DNA from: Flavobacterium hankyongi
Lineage (GTDB): Bacteria; Bacteroidota; Bacteroidia; Flavobacteriales; Flavobacteriaceae
Assembly: GCF_036840915.1 (NCBI RefSeq)
Contig: NZ_CP085725.1
Location: 2,232,001-2,296,000, forward strand
Length of the DNA: 64,000 nucleotides
Direction: 5' to 3'
Part shown: positions 35,386 to 44,076 of the stretch, piece after piece
How positions within the stretch are numbered: position 1 is the first letter of the stretch
Layout: every line of letters begins with the position of its first letter
Notes under the pieces: model-generated
Database searches by the model: none
Seen by the model: the letters and a program-made list of their open reading frames with translations, nothing else
Told to the model about the DNA's origin: nothing
Program-made: the position numbers and the translations under genes

Positions 35386-35414
35386 TAAGAGAGCCTTTAT
35401 AAAGGCTCTCTTTT
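35386..35414 (+). terminator. Orphan terminator-like hairpin
   Basis: A near-perfect palindrome AGAGAGCCTTT / AAAGGCTCTCT followed by TTTTATTTTC. It sits between two divergent genes where no coding gene needs it. A short untranslated RNA could end here. Confidence 0.6.
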
Positions 35415-35446
35415 ATTTTCATTACATTTGATATAAAATAAATCTT

Positions 35447-35944
35447 ATGAAACTAAATGAATTTTTACTTCCGGAATTTCTATATGAAACAGCAAATACA
35501 AGAAAATTATTAGCTGCAATCCCTGAAGAACATTTCGATTACAAATCGAATGAAAAAGCAATGAGTTTGTCACAATTAGCAAATCATATTGCCGAAATCC
35601 CAACATGGGTTCCTGCTACTTTTCTATATCCTGAACTTGATTTTGGAAAAATTAAATATGAAGCTCCTAACCACAATACAGTTAGTGAACTTTTGGCTTT
35701 TTATGATAAAAACATTGAAGAAGCGACAAAATTAATGCATGAGGTTAGTAATGAGACTTTACACGAAAACTGGACTATGAGAAATGGAGAAACAGTCTAT
35801 TTTACTATGCCTAAATTATCTGTTTACAGAACATTTATAATGAATCACACTATTCATCATCGCGGCCAACTTACAGCCTATTTAAGAGCATTAAACTGTA
35901 AATTCCCTGGAATGTATGGACCAACCGCAGATGATGCCATGTAA
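35447..35944 (+). CDS. DinB family protein
   Basis: A 165-residue four-helix DinB-fold protein. The metal-binding His residues are in LANHIAEIP and in MNHTIHHRGQLTAYLR near the C-terminus. DinB-fold members include thiol transferases, but most have no assigned activity. TACATTTG at 35423-35430 is a likely -7 element, placed just after the orphan hairpin. Confidence 0.85.
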   Translation: MKLNEFLLPEFLYETANTRKLLAAIPEEHFDYKSNEKAMSLSQLANHIAEIPTWVPATFLYPELDFGKIKYEAPNHNTVSELLAFYDKNIEEATKLMHEVSNETLHENWTMRNGETVYFTMPKLSVYRTFIMNHTIHHRGQLTAYLRALNCKFPGMYGPTADDAM

Positions 35945-35967
35945 TTAAACCAATACAAAATCAATTG

Positions 35968-36000
35968 ATAAAAGCTTCTCTATTAAGGGAAGCTTTTTTA
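35968..36000 (+). terminator. Terminator of the DinB-family gene
   Basis: Stem AAAAGCTTC / GAAGCTTTT with T run directly after it. The rightward frame that reads through it (35965) is not a real N-terminus of the next gene. Confidence 0.8.
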
Positions 36001-36060
36001 TTTTTGCACTACGAAAAAACTCTATTATATTTTTTTCGTATATACATAAAAATTATCCCA

Positions 36061-36846
36061 ATGAATACTCAATCTATAAATAACAATATCCAAGCCCAAA
36101 AGGATATTTTACTTAACCACCCATTATATACTCAAATTAAAACAATCGAAGATTTACAAAGCTTTCTTGAAATTCATGTATATGCTGTTTGGGATTTTAT
36201 GTCGCTTTTAAAAGCATTGCAACAAAAATTAACTTGTACCACTACTCCATGGATTGCTTCTAAAAACCCTGAAACAAGATACTTAATTAACGAAATAGTT
36301 TTAGCAGAAGAATCTGATTTAGGATTAGATGGAAGACGACTAAGCCATTATGAAATGTACATTGAAGCAATGCAAGACTGTAAAGCTTCAACTTCAGAAA
36401 TAGAACAATTTTTATTAAATGTAGAAGATACTAAAAATGTATTCATTGCAATAAAGAGCAGCTCACTTGATGAGGCTGTCAAAGATTTTTTGAATTTCAC
36501 TTTTAAAGTTATTGAAAAGGGAGAAGTTCACGAGATAGCTTCTGCATTTACTTTTGGTCGCGAGGATCTGATTCCGAATATGTTTACCGAAATTCTTCGC
36601 AATTTTAAAGCTAACTTTCCTGAAACTAATCTTTCTAAACTAATTTATTACTTTGAAAGACATATAGAATTGGATGCAGATGAACATGGCCCAATGGCAA
36701 TGAAAATGATTGAAGAATTAGCCGAAAACGACCCAATTAAATGGGCAGAAATGGAAGAAATAGCCATTGAAGCATTGGAAAAAAGAATTGGATTGTGGAA
36801 TGCAATTGAAAAAAGAATTAAAGAAAAAGAATTATCTTTAGCATAA
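36061..36846 (+). CDS. DUF3050 family heme-oxygenase-like protein
   Basis: A 261-residue protein from the ATG at 36061. An upstream start at 35965 would translate through the terminator hairpin and is rejected. It matches DUF3050: HPLYTQIKTIEDLQSFLEIH at the N-terminus, EESDLGLDGRRLSHYEMY, and ERHIELDADEHGPMAMKM with several candidate metal ligands (His/Glu). The fold is heme-oxygenase-like and may be a di-iron enzyme. No substrate is known. It is followed by a phosphoesterase after 14 bases. Confidence 0.8.
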   Translation: MNTQSINNNIQAQKDILLNHPLYTQIKTIEDLQSFLEIHVYAVWDFMSLLKALQQKLTCTTTPWIASKNPETRYLINEIVLAEESDLGLDGRRLSHYEMYIEAMQDCKASTSEIEQFLLNVEDTKNVFIAIKSSSLDEAVKDFLNFTFKVIEKGEVHEIASAFTFGREDLIPNMFTEILRNFKANFPETNLSKLIYYFERHIELDADEHGPMAMKMIEELAENDPIKWAEMEEIAIEALEKRIGLWNAIEKRIKEKELSLA

Positions 36847-36860
36847 ATCTTAAATGATAA

Positions 36861-37760
36861 ATGCTTTCATCAAAAGACCGATTAGACCAAGCTTATAAAA
36901 ATGCCATCAGAATCCCTTTTGATGATAATTATAAATTTATCTTATTTAGTGATTGCCACAGAAGCGATGGAAGTTATGCGGATGATTTTGCCAATAACCG
37001 AAACATTTTCTTTCATGCACTTTCTCAATATTACAAAAATGGATTTCATTATATTGAATTAGGAGACGGAGACGAGCTTTGGGAAAATTTATTCTTTAAA
37101 GAGGTCTTCGAATCCAATAAAAACGTTTACCTATTACTTCAAAAATTTTATCTAGAAAATAGACTAAATATGATTTGGGGAAATCACGACATGATTTTTA
37201 GAAACCCGGATGTGGTTAAAAGAAATTTCTCTGAATATTTTGATATGAATTTGGGGCAAGACGTTCCTTTAATGCCTGGATTAAAATACCACGAAAGTAT
37301 TATTCTAGAACATAAAGACACCAAACAAGAACTGTTCTTAATACACGGTCATCAAGCCGATTTTATGAATTATGTGGGCTGGAAAATCAATCAGTTTTTA
37401 GTTCGCATTTTATGGAAACCTTTACAAATATGGGGAATCAAAGATCCAACAAGTCCAGCAAAAAACTACGTAGAACTCATTAAAGTAGAACGCAGAATTA
37501 AAAAATGGATTCTAGAAAATAATAACAAAATAACTATCACTGGCCACACTCATCGCCCAAGATTTTCAAAACCAAACGACAGTCAGGCCAATTATTTTAA
37601 CGATGGAAGTTGTGTTCATCCACGCTCAATAACTGGAATTGAAATTGAAAACGGAGAAATTGCGTTAATAAAATGGTTTATTGACACTCGTGACGATGGT
37701 ACTTTACAAATTGTCAAAGAATATCTGGAAAGACCTAAAGCACTGAAAGATTATATTTAA
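36861..37760 (+). CDS. Calcineurin-like metallophosphoesterase
   Basis: A 299-residue metallophosphoesterase. All metal motifs are present: FSDCHRSDG, LGDGDELWE, WGNHDMI, LIHGHQAD, ITGHTHRP. The core is like LpxH/YfcE-type enzymes, but the substrate is unknown. It lies 14 bases after the DUF3050 gene and overlaps the stop of the convergent ferredoxin by four bases. Confidence 0.85.
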   Translation: MLSSKDRLDQAYKNAIRIPFDDNYKFILFSDCHRSDGSYADDFANNRNIFFHALSQYYKNGFHYIELGDGDELWENLFFKEVFESNKNVYLLLQKFYLENRLNMIWGNHDMIFRNPDVVKRNFSEYFDMNLGQDVPLMPGLKYHESIILEHKDTKQELFLIHGHQADFMNYVGWKINQFLVRILWKPLQIWGIKDPTSPAKNYVELIKVERRIKKWILENNNKITITGHTHRPRFSKPNDSQANYFNDGSCVHPRSITGIEIENGEIALIKWFIDTRDDGTLQIVKEYLERPKALKDYI

Positions 37761-38089
37761 CTTTCTGGGGCTAATTCTATTTCTAGTCCATCAATTTCTG
37801 GAGTGATATTGATTTGGCAACCTAAACGACTATTGTCTTTTACATTAAAAGCTTCCCAAAGCATTGCATCTTCATCTGCATTTTTTTCAGGTAATTCAAC
37901 ATCATTTAAAACATAACATTGACATGATGCGCACATCGCCATACCACCACAAATACCAATAGTTCCTTCAGGAACTAATTCATACATACGAACAACTTCC
38001 ATAATATTCATGTTCATATCAGTTGGAGCTTGAACTTCGTGAGTTACTCCTTCTCTATCGGTAATTTTTAGGGTTATATCTGGAGACAT
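37757..38089 (-). CDS. 2Fe-2S ferredoxin, adrenodoxin-like
   Basis: A 110-residue plant/adrenodoxin-type ferredoxin. Cluster ligands Cys47, Cys53 and Cys56 (GICGGMAMCASCQCYV) and Cys91 (RLGCQI) follow the C-x5-C-x2-C...C pattern. It shuttles electrons in the cytoplasm, for example in Fe-S assembly, but no isc/suf genes are adjacent. Confidence 0.88.
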   Translation of the reverse strand: MSPDITLKITDREGVTHEVQAPTDMNMNIMEVVRMYELVPEGTIGICGGMAMCASCQCYVLNDVELPEKNADEDAMLWEAFNVKDNSRLGCQINITPEIDGLEIELAPES

Positions 38090-38136
38090 ATCTTAATTTT
38101 TTTTTTACAAAAATAATTATATTCTGCCAAAATATA

Positions 38137-38144
38137 TATATTTG
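38137..38144 (+). promoter_or_regulatory. Candidate -7 element of tRNA-Ala
   Basis: TATATTTG 11 bases upstream of the tRNA 5' end. It matches TAnnTTTG but has no clear -33 TTG. Confidence 0.45.
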
Positions 38145-38155
38145 TTTTTATACAA

Positions 38156-38229
38156 GGGGGATTAGCTCATTTGGCTAGAGCGCTACGCTGGCAGCGTAGA
38201 GGCGACCGGTTCGAATCCGGTATTCTCCA
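38156..38229 (+). tRNA. tRNA-Ala (GGC)
   Basis: Folds as a full tRNA: acceptor GGGGGAT with ATTCTCC, anticodon stem CTACG / CGTAG with loop CTGGCAG (anticodon GGC), T-arm ACCGG-TTCGAAT-CCGGT. CCA is not encoded. Confidence 0.95.
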
Positions 38230-38330
38230 CTAAAGCAATTCTACAAGAGTTCCTTTTTTTGTTAAATTTCATTTAAGCCTTTCTGTTTTTTACAAAAAAA
38301 TCGATTTTTGCACACCAAATCGAATTTACC

Positions 38331-39284
38331 ATGAATAAAAAATTACATTTTTTACTTTTTATTGCTTTTTTTGTAAGTCAATTCACTTTTTCTCAAGTTA
38401 CCATTATTACTCAACTCCCTGATTCTACTTCGTACTGGAAGAAAGAAAATAAAATTGGATTCGATATAAGCCAAGTTGCTTTTCTAAATTGGAATGCAGG
38501 TGGTGTCAACACAGTTTCAGGGTTATTGAAAGGAAAATTCACCAGAAGCTATGAGAGAGAAAACACAAAATGGTTTAATGAATTACTTTTCAAATACGGA
38601 ATAAACAAACAAGACGGAGTTAAAATCAGAAAGACCGATGATGCATTGGCACTAAACTCAACTTTTGGTTTTAGAAGAGATACAGTTTCGAATTGGTTCT
38701 ATTCTGCAAAATTCAACTTTAACACTCAATTTACTAATGGTTATTTATATCCAAATACTGAAAGAGCCATTTCAAAATCATTTGCCCCAGCTTATGTGTT
38801 TTTAGGAGCTGGTTCCGAGTATATTGACAAGGAAAGAAAATTCAATATATATTTTTCCCCAATAACCTTAAAAACCACTTTTGTTCTTGATCAAAGACTG
38901 GCTAATGAAGGAGCGTTTGGAGTTACAAAAGCAACATATGACCCTATAACAGGAGAAGTTATTTCGAAAGGAGATAGGATTAGAATGGAATTTGGTGCTC
39001 TTTTCACTGCATATCACAAGGATGAAATTTTTACGAACATGTTTTTAGAAAACCGATTGGCTCTTTATTCAGACTATCTTAATAAATTTGGAAATATAGA
39101 TGTTAACTGGCAATTACAACTAGATTTAGTCGTAAATAGATATGTCAGTGCAAATATTGGAACTCATCTCATTTATGATGATGACATTAAGGCAAAAGAT
39201 GAAGTTGATGGAGTTCAAGTTACTTTAGGCCCAAGAATTCAGTTGAAACAAATTTTAGGTGTAGGATTAACCTATACTTTCTAA
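38331..39284 (+). CDS. DUF3078 family outer-membrane protein
   Basis: A 317-residue exported protein with signal FLLFIAFFVSQFTFSQV. Family signs are YWKKENKIGFDISQVAFLNW, with its NAGGVNTVSGLLKG turn and NWFYSAKFNFNTQFTNGY. The end (GVGLTYTF) is a barrel-type terminal strand. DUF3078 proteins are probable outer-membrane barrels of Bacteroidota with unknown role. A terminator shared with the convergent RND gene follows. Confidence 0.8.
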   Translation: MNKKLHFLLFIAFFVSQFTFSQVTIITQLPDSTSYWKKENKIGFDISQVAFLNWNAGGVNTVSGLLKGKFTRSYERENTKWFNELLFKYGINKQDGVKIRKTDDALALNSTFGFRRDTVSNWFYSAKFNFNTQFTNGYLYPNTERAISKSFAPAYVFLGAGSEYIDKERKFNIYFSPITLKTTFVLDQRLANEGAFGVTKATYDPITGEVISKGDRIRMEFGALFTAYHKDEIFTNMFLENRLALYSDYLNKFGNIDVNWQLQLDLVVNRYVSANIGTHLIYDDDIKAKDEVDGVQVTLGPRIQLKQILGVGLTYTF

Positions 39285-39285
39285 T

Positions 39286-39320
39286 AAAAAATGCCAGCTC
39301 AATGAGCTGGCATTTTTACT
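39286..39320. terminator. Bidirectional terminator (DUF3078 / RND gene)
   Basis: Stem AAAATGCCAGCTC / GAGCTGGCATTTT with a three-base loop, A and T runs on either side. Confidence 0.9.
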
Positions 39321-39336
39321 AATTAAAATTATATAA

Positions 39337-42300
39337 TTAAGCTTCTGAAAGATTTCTTCTTCTGTCTCTTCTATCACGTAACCAGTATTTAGTTCTTTTT
39401 ACTAAGTAGAACATTACTGGTACCATTACTAGCGTTAATACAGTAGCATAAGTTAATCCGAAGATAATTGTCCATGCTAATGGTCCCCAGAATATTACGT
39501 TATCACCACCCATATACAAGTGAGGGTTGAAATCTGTAACTAATCCGAAGAAGTCAAAGTTTAATCCAATTGCTAAAGGAATTAAACCTAATACCGCAGT
39601 AAGAGCCGTTAATAATACCGGACGTAAACGTGATTTACCAGATTCTATGATTACTTCTTTAATTTGATCAAGTGTTAAATCATCATGACTTTCGAGACCA
39701 TTATCGGCAACCATTTTATCCATTAACAATACAAAGAAGTCCATTAATACAATTCCGTTTTTCACAACAACACCAGCAAGCGATATAATACCCATCATGG
39801 TCATTAAGATAACGAAATTCATATTTGCGATAACATAACCATAGAACACCCCACTAAAACTCAACAATACTGTAAACATAATTACTAAAGTTTTAGAAAC
39901 AGAATTGAACTGAAGTACAATGATCGTTGTAATTCCGGCCAATGCTAAGAATAAAGCAAAGAATAAGAAACTTTGGTTTTTACCTTGTTCTTCTTGAACT
40001 CCAGAAAAACCATAAGTAATATCACCAGCAAGTTTATAGTTTTCCAACTCTGCCGCAATACTTTTTGTGATCTCATCACCGTTGTATCCAGTTAAAATAT
40101 TTGAATACACAGTCATGATACGCTTATAATTTTTACGTTTAATCTGATTATATGTTGTTGTTTTTTCAGTATTTGATATCGCCGAAATTGGCACTTGCAT
40201 GATTTGCCCATTATTTGGGTTACGATATGTCAACGGCTGATTAAACAATACACTCTCGTTTTTACGTTGATCTTCTTGTAAACGCATTACAATATTGTAA
40301 TCATCATCCCCTTCTTTATACGTAGAAATTTCCTGTCCATAAACCGCTCTACGTAAAGTAAAACCTGCCATTCCTGTCGAAGCTCCTAAACTACCTGCAT
40401 TAGCACGATCAATTTTCACTGATAATTCAGGGCTCTCTTTATTGATATCAACTTTTAATTTTTCGATACCAGGAATATTTTTTGAATTCAAGTAAGCAAT
40501 CATCTTGTCCGCTTCTTTAAGCATTTGATCATAATTGGTACCTGTCAATTCAATACTGATTGGATAACCAGCTGGCGGTCCTGCAGCATCTTTCTCTACA
40601 GTTACTGATGCTCCTGGAATAGATTTAATTTTTGCACGAACCTCCTCCATTACATCAGCAGTATTTACACCACGACGGAATTTAAATTCGGAGAAATTTA
40701 CCGTTACTTTCCCTTTATGAGGAGTTTCTGACTGCGAACCTAAATCAACTTGCGGATTTGTTGCACCAACACCTACCTGAGCTACAATAGATTCTGCTAA
40801 ATAGTTTTCACTAGTTTTAGGGTCAACATATTTACTTAATACACTAATAACTTTTTTTTCAACGAAATTAGTTGCTTTATTCGTTTTTGAAATATCTGTT
40901 CCCTGTGGGTATTCGATATATGCAATTACCTGATTAGGAATATTATCTGGGAAGAACAACACTTTTCTTGGGAACATTCCAAGTAAAACAAAAGAGAAGA
41001 ACAACATAGCTACAATTAATCCAAAAGCTCTCCAAGCTGATTTTCCAACTAAAATACGAGCTAATAACGCTTTGTATTTTTCTTCCATACGAGGGAAAAA
41101 ACTGTGTTGAAAATCTTGAGTCCATTGGAATAATTTTTTGTAGTACAACCACATTAATACAACAGAAATCAATGATAAATGTCCAATTGCTCTACCAAAT
41201 TTTGAGTCGAATACATTTCCTACTATTACAAATATGATTCCAACTGCTAAGAAAATTATAGTATTTCTTTTTAACACTTTTGGCGAAATATTTCTGTCTT
41301 CAATATCCATAGAACCTCCAGTCATAGCAGCATTTACAACCATTGCCACAAATAATGAAGCTCCTAAAGTAACTGATAACGTTAATGGGAAATACATCAT
41401 GAATTTACCCATTGTACCAGGCCATAATGCAAACGGTAAGAACGCCATTAAAGTTGTTGCTGTTGATGAAATTACGGGCCAAGCAATTTCTCCAATACCT
41501 ATTTTAGATGCCTGAATTCGGGACATTCCTTTCTTCATATTGGCAAAAACGTTGTCGACTACCACAATACCATCATCCACGAGCATTCCCAGTCCCATAA
41601 CCAATCCAAACAACACCATTGTGTTCATGGTTACTCCAATAGCTTGTAATAATGTAAAGGCAATAAATATTGATAATGGAATAGCTGCACCTACGAATAA
41701 CGAGTTACGTAATCCCATAGTAAACATTAACACAATCATTACCAAAACAACCCCAAAAATAATGTGGTTTGACAATTCATCTACTTGGTGTTCTACACGC
41801 GAAGATTGATCATTTGTTAAAGTTACCTGTAAGTTTTTAGGTAAAACTGTTTCTTGAGCTTTTTTAACAACTTCTTTTACTTGATCAATAGCAGTAATCA
41901 TGTTTTGACCTGAACGTTTTTTAACGTTTAACATCACTACCTCTTCGTTTTTCTCACGAGCGTAAGTAGTACGTTCTTTTTCTTTAAAACTGATTTTTGC
42001 TATATCTTTTAAGTAAACAGAACCTCCATATGATTTTACAATAACATTTTCTAACTCCGCTGGATCTGCAATTTCACCAATGATTCTAATGTTATTTCTT
42101 GCTCCTTGAGAAATTAAATTTCCTCCAGACAAGGTCATGTTTTCGTACTTGACAGCACTTGCGATATCATCAAAGCTTACTTGTGCAGCGTTCATCTTGT
42201 AAACGTCAACAGCGATTTCGACTTCTTTATCATCAACACCAAGAATATCTACTGCTTTTACTTCAGAGATATCTTCAATTTCATCTTCAAGATATTCTCC

Positions 42301-42807
42301 GTATTTTTTTAATTGTTGTGCAGTATAATCTCCTTTTAAATTGATATTCAAAATAGGAACTTCTTCTGCAATATTGATACTGAAAACATTGGGTTCCACT
42401 TTACTTCCATTATCAAGTGTAGGCCAATCTGTATCTGCTTTAGAAACATCTACTTTATCCTTAATTAATATCTTAGCTTGTTCAACAGTAATGTCGTCGT
42501 CAAACTCGGCAACAATCATTCCGTAATCTTGGAATGAACTTGACGTTACTTTGTTAACTCCACTAATGTTTTTAATATTATCTTCTAATGGATCAGTAAC
42601 TAATTTCTCTACATCTTCTGCCGAGTTTCCTGGGAAGATTGAAGAAATGTAAATTTTGTTTTCGATGATTTCAGGGAAATCCTCACGTGGCATGGTTACA
42701 TAGGCATAAATCCCTGTAATCACTACAATAAATGTAAGTATATATACGGTCACTCGGTTGTCTACTGCCCAACTCGATATGCCAAATTCTTTTTGCTGAT
42801 GCGACAT
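39337..42807 (-). CDS. RND efflux permease (HAE-1 family)
   Basis: A 1156-residue inner-membrane proton-driven pump. TM1 is in TVYILTFIVVITGIYAYV followed by MPREDFPEI. TM4 carries the proton-relay Asp pair (GMLVDDGIVVVDN). The second half repeats the layout (MNFVILMTMMGIISLAGVVV). The C-terminal KRTKYWLRDRRDRRR is cytoplasmic. HAE-1 pumps export drugs, detergents or dyes. It is the last gene of the TetR-TolC-MFP-RND operon, after a 104-base gap that contains a large inverted repeat. Confidence 0.93.
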   Translation of the reverse strand: MSHQQKEFGISSWAVDNRVTVYILTFIVVITGIYAYVTMPREDFPEIIENKIYISSIFPGNSAEDVEKLVTDPLEDNIKNISGVNKVTSSSFQDYGMIVAEFDDDITVEQAKILIKDKVDVSKADTDWPTLDNGSKVEPNVFSINIAEEVPILNINLKGDYTAQQLKKYGEYLEDEIEDISEVKAVDILGVDDKEVEIAVDVYKMNAAQVSFDDIASAVKYENMTLSGGNLISQGARNNIRIIGEIADPAELENVIVKSYGGSVYLKDIAKISFKEKERTTYAREKNEEVVMLNVKKRSGQNMITAIDQVKEVVKKAQETVLPKNLQVTLTNDQSSRVEHQVDELSNHIIFGVVLVMIVLMFTMGLRNSLFVGAAIPLSIFIAFTLLQAIGVTMNTMVLFGLVMGLGMLVDDGIVVVDNVFANMKKGMSRIQASKIGIGEIAWPVISSTATTLMAFLPFALWPGTMGKFMMYFPLTLSVTLGASLFVAMVVNAAMTGGSMDIEDRNISPKVLKRNTIIFLAVGIIFVIVGNVFDSKFGRAIGHLSLISVVLMWLYYKKLFQWTQDFQHSFFPRMEEKYKALLARILVGKSAWRAFGLIVAMLFFSFVLLGMFPRKVLFFPDNIPNQVIAYIEYPQGTDISKTNKATNFVEKKVISVLSKYVDPKTSENYLAESIVAQVGVGATNPQVDLGSQSETPHKGKVTVNFSEFKFRRGVNTADVMEEVRAKIKSIPGASVTVEKDAAGPPAGYPISIELTGTNYDQMLKEADKMIAYLNSKNIPGIEKLKVDINKESPELSVKIDRANAGSLGASTGMAGFTLRRAVYGQEISTYKEGDDDYNIVMRLQEDQRKNESVLFNQPLTYRNPNNGQIMQVPISAISNTEKTTTYNQIKRKNYKRIMTVYSNILTGYNGDEITKSIAAELENYKLAGDITYGFSGVQEEQGKNQSFLFFALFLALAGITTIIVLQFNSVSKTLVIMFTVLLSFSGVFYGYVIANMNFVILMTMMGIISLAGVVVKNGIVLMDFFVLLMDKMVADNGLESHDDLTLDQIKEVIIESGKSRLRPVLLTALTAVLGLIPLAIGLNFDFFGLVTDFNPHLYMGGDNVIFWGPLAWTIIFGLTYATVLTLVMVPVMFYLVKRTKYWLRDRRDRRRNLSEA

Positions 42808-42828
42808 TGTTATACTATTTTATAGTTT

Positions 42829-42908
42829 AAAAATTGAAGCTGGTTTTCTTGAAGAGTAAGAAATTAACCAACAAAGCTTAGTCGTCCAATAAGCCAGCTT
42901 CAATTTTT
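42829..42908 (-). other. Large inverted repeat between MFP and RND genes
   Basis: A 15-bp perfect repeat AAAAATTGAAGCTGG (42829-42843) and CCAGCTTCAATTTTT (42894-42908) encloses 50 bases. Those bases can form an inner hairpin (GGTTTTCTT / AAGAA..AACC). The minus-strand outer arm is followed by T-rich sequence. It could attenuate or stabilise the mRNA between the two genes. Confidence 0.6.
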
Positions 42909-42911
42909 GAT

Positions 42912-44051
42912 TTAGAAAGTTAATTTCATTCCTTCAGAAACTGTATTTGCTCCTTCTGATACAACTACATCACCAGTTTTTAAACCTGATAAAATCTCTG
43001 TGTTGTTATTAGCATTTTGACCAACTTTAACAATTGTCTTCTTAGCAACGCCTGCGTTTTTTGAAGCATTAGTTACTACATAAACATATTTTGTACCGTT
43101 AGCATCTTGTTGAATAACACTTGTAGGAACTACTGTTGCTGATTTATTAGAATAATCTACAATTTTAAGTTTTGCTACTTGATTAGGACGTAATAAATTT
43201 TCTGGATTTGGAACCGAAACTTCGATACCAAAACTTCTATTTGCAGGATTAATTGTTTTAGCAACTTGACGAACTTTACCCATATACGTTTTGCCTATAG
43301 AAGTAATATCTGTTTCTACCAAAGTTCCAACTTTTACCTTACCTACATACATTTCAGGAATAGCGGTACTTACATACATTTGACTTAAATTAACAATACG
43401 CATTAATCCCTGTGGACTTGCAGAAACTACTTGTCCTCTTTCAACAAAAACCTCATCAATTACACCGCTAAATGGGGCACGAATAACTGTTTTTGCAATT
43501 TGAGCTTTCATTTGATTAACTGATTTTGACAAACTAACCATTTGAGTTTGTGCTTGTAAGTATTGTATTTCTGAACCAATTTTTTGTTCCCATAATCTTT
43601 TTTGACGCTCAAACGTTGTTTTTGCTAATTCGTATTGTGTTTGAATTTGAGCCAACTGTTGACTCATTCCTCCGTCATCTACTCGACCAAGAACTTGCCC
43701 AGTTGATACAGTTTGCCCTGCTTTAACATTTAACGCCACTAATGCTCCTGGCATTTCTGGTTGAACAAGCACGTTTTGTTTTGTATCTACATTACCTTGT
43801 ATTTCTACATAGTGGTTGAAAACGGTATCTTTAACAGCAATAGTTTCTACTAATGCTTCGTCAGATTTTTTCTCTAAAGTTGCTAAAGCAGCATCAATTT
43901 TTGATAAATCAGCTTGAATTGCAGCTCTTTTTGTTTTTAACTCAGTTAAGTTCTTCGACTGAATTAAAGCATCTATAGAAGTTCCGCTATCGTTACCTCC
44001 ACAAGCCATAAACAAGGACGAAACAACTGTTAGTATAAGTATTTTTTTCAT
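42912..44051 (-). CDS. RND periplasmic adaptor (membrane fusion protein), lipoprotein
   Basis: A 379-residue adaptor with lipoprotein signal (TVVSSLFMACGGND, Cys17). It has coiled-coil (roughly 95-170, QLAQIQTQYELAKTTFERQ), lipoyl-like (VNVKAGQTVSTGQVLGRV) and beta-barrel domains (VVPTSVIQQDANGTKYVYVV). It joins the RND pump to TolC. It lies 26 bases after tolC. Confidence 0.92.
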   Translation of the reverse strand: MKKILILTVVSSLFMACGGNDSGTSIDALIQSKNLTELKTKRAAIQADLSKIDAALATLEKKSDEALVETIAVKDTVFNHYVEIQGNVDTKQNVLVQPEMPGALVALNVKAGQTVSTGQVLGRVDDGGMSQQLAQIQTQYELAKTTFERQKRLWEQKIGSEIQYLQAQTQMVSLSKSVNQMKAQIAKTVIRAPFSGVIDEVFVERGQVVSASPQGLMRIVNLSQMYVSTAIPEMYVGKVKVGTLVETDITSIGKTYMGKVRQVAKTINPANRSFGIEVSVPNPENLLRPNQVAKLKIVDYSNKSATVVPTSVIQQDANGTKYVYVVTNASKNAGVAKKTIVKVGQNANNNTEILSGLKTGDVVVSEGANTVSEGMKLTF

Positions 44052-44076
44052 GTTTTGAATGATATATTAAGTTTGA

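Noticed and set aside
35965..36060. Longer N-terminus of the DUF3050 protein
   Set aside because: It would translate through the terminator hairpin at 35968-36000, and homology starts at the ATG 36061.
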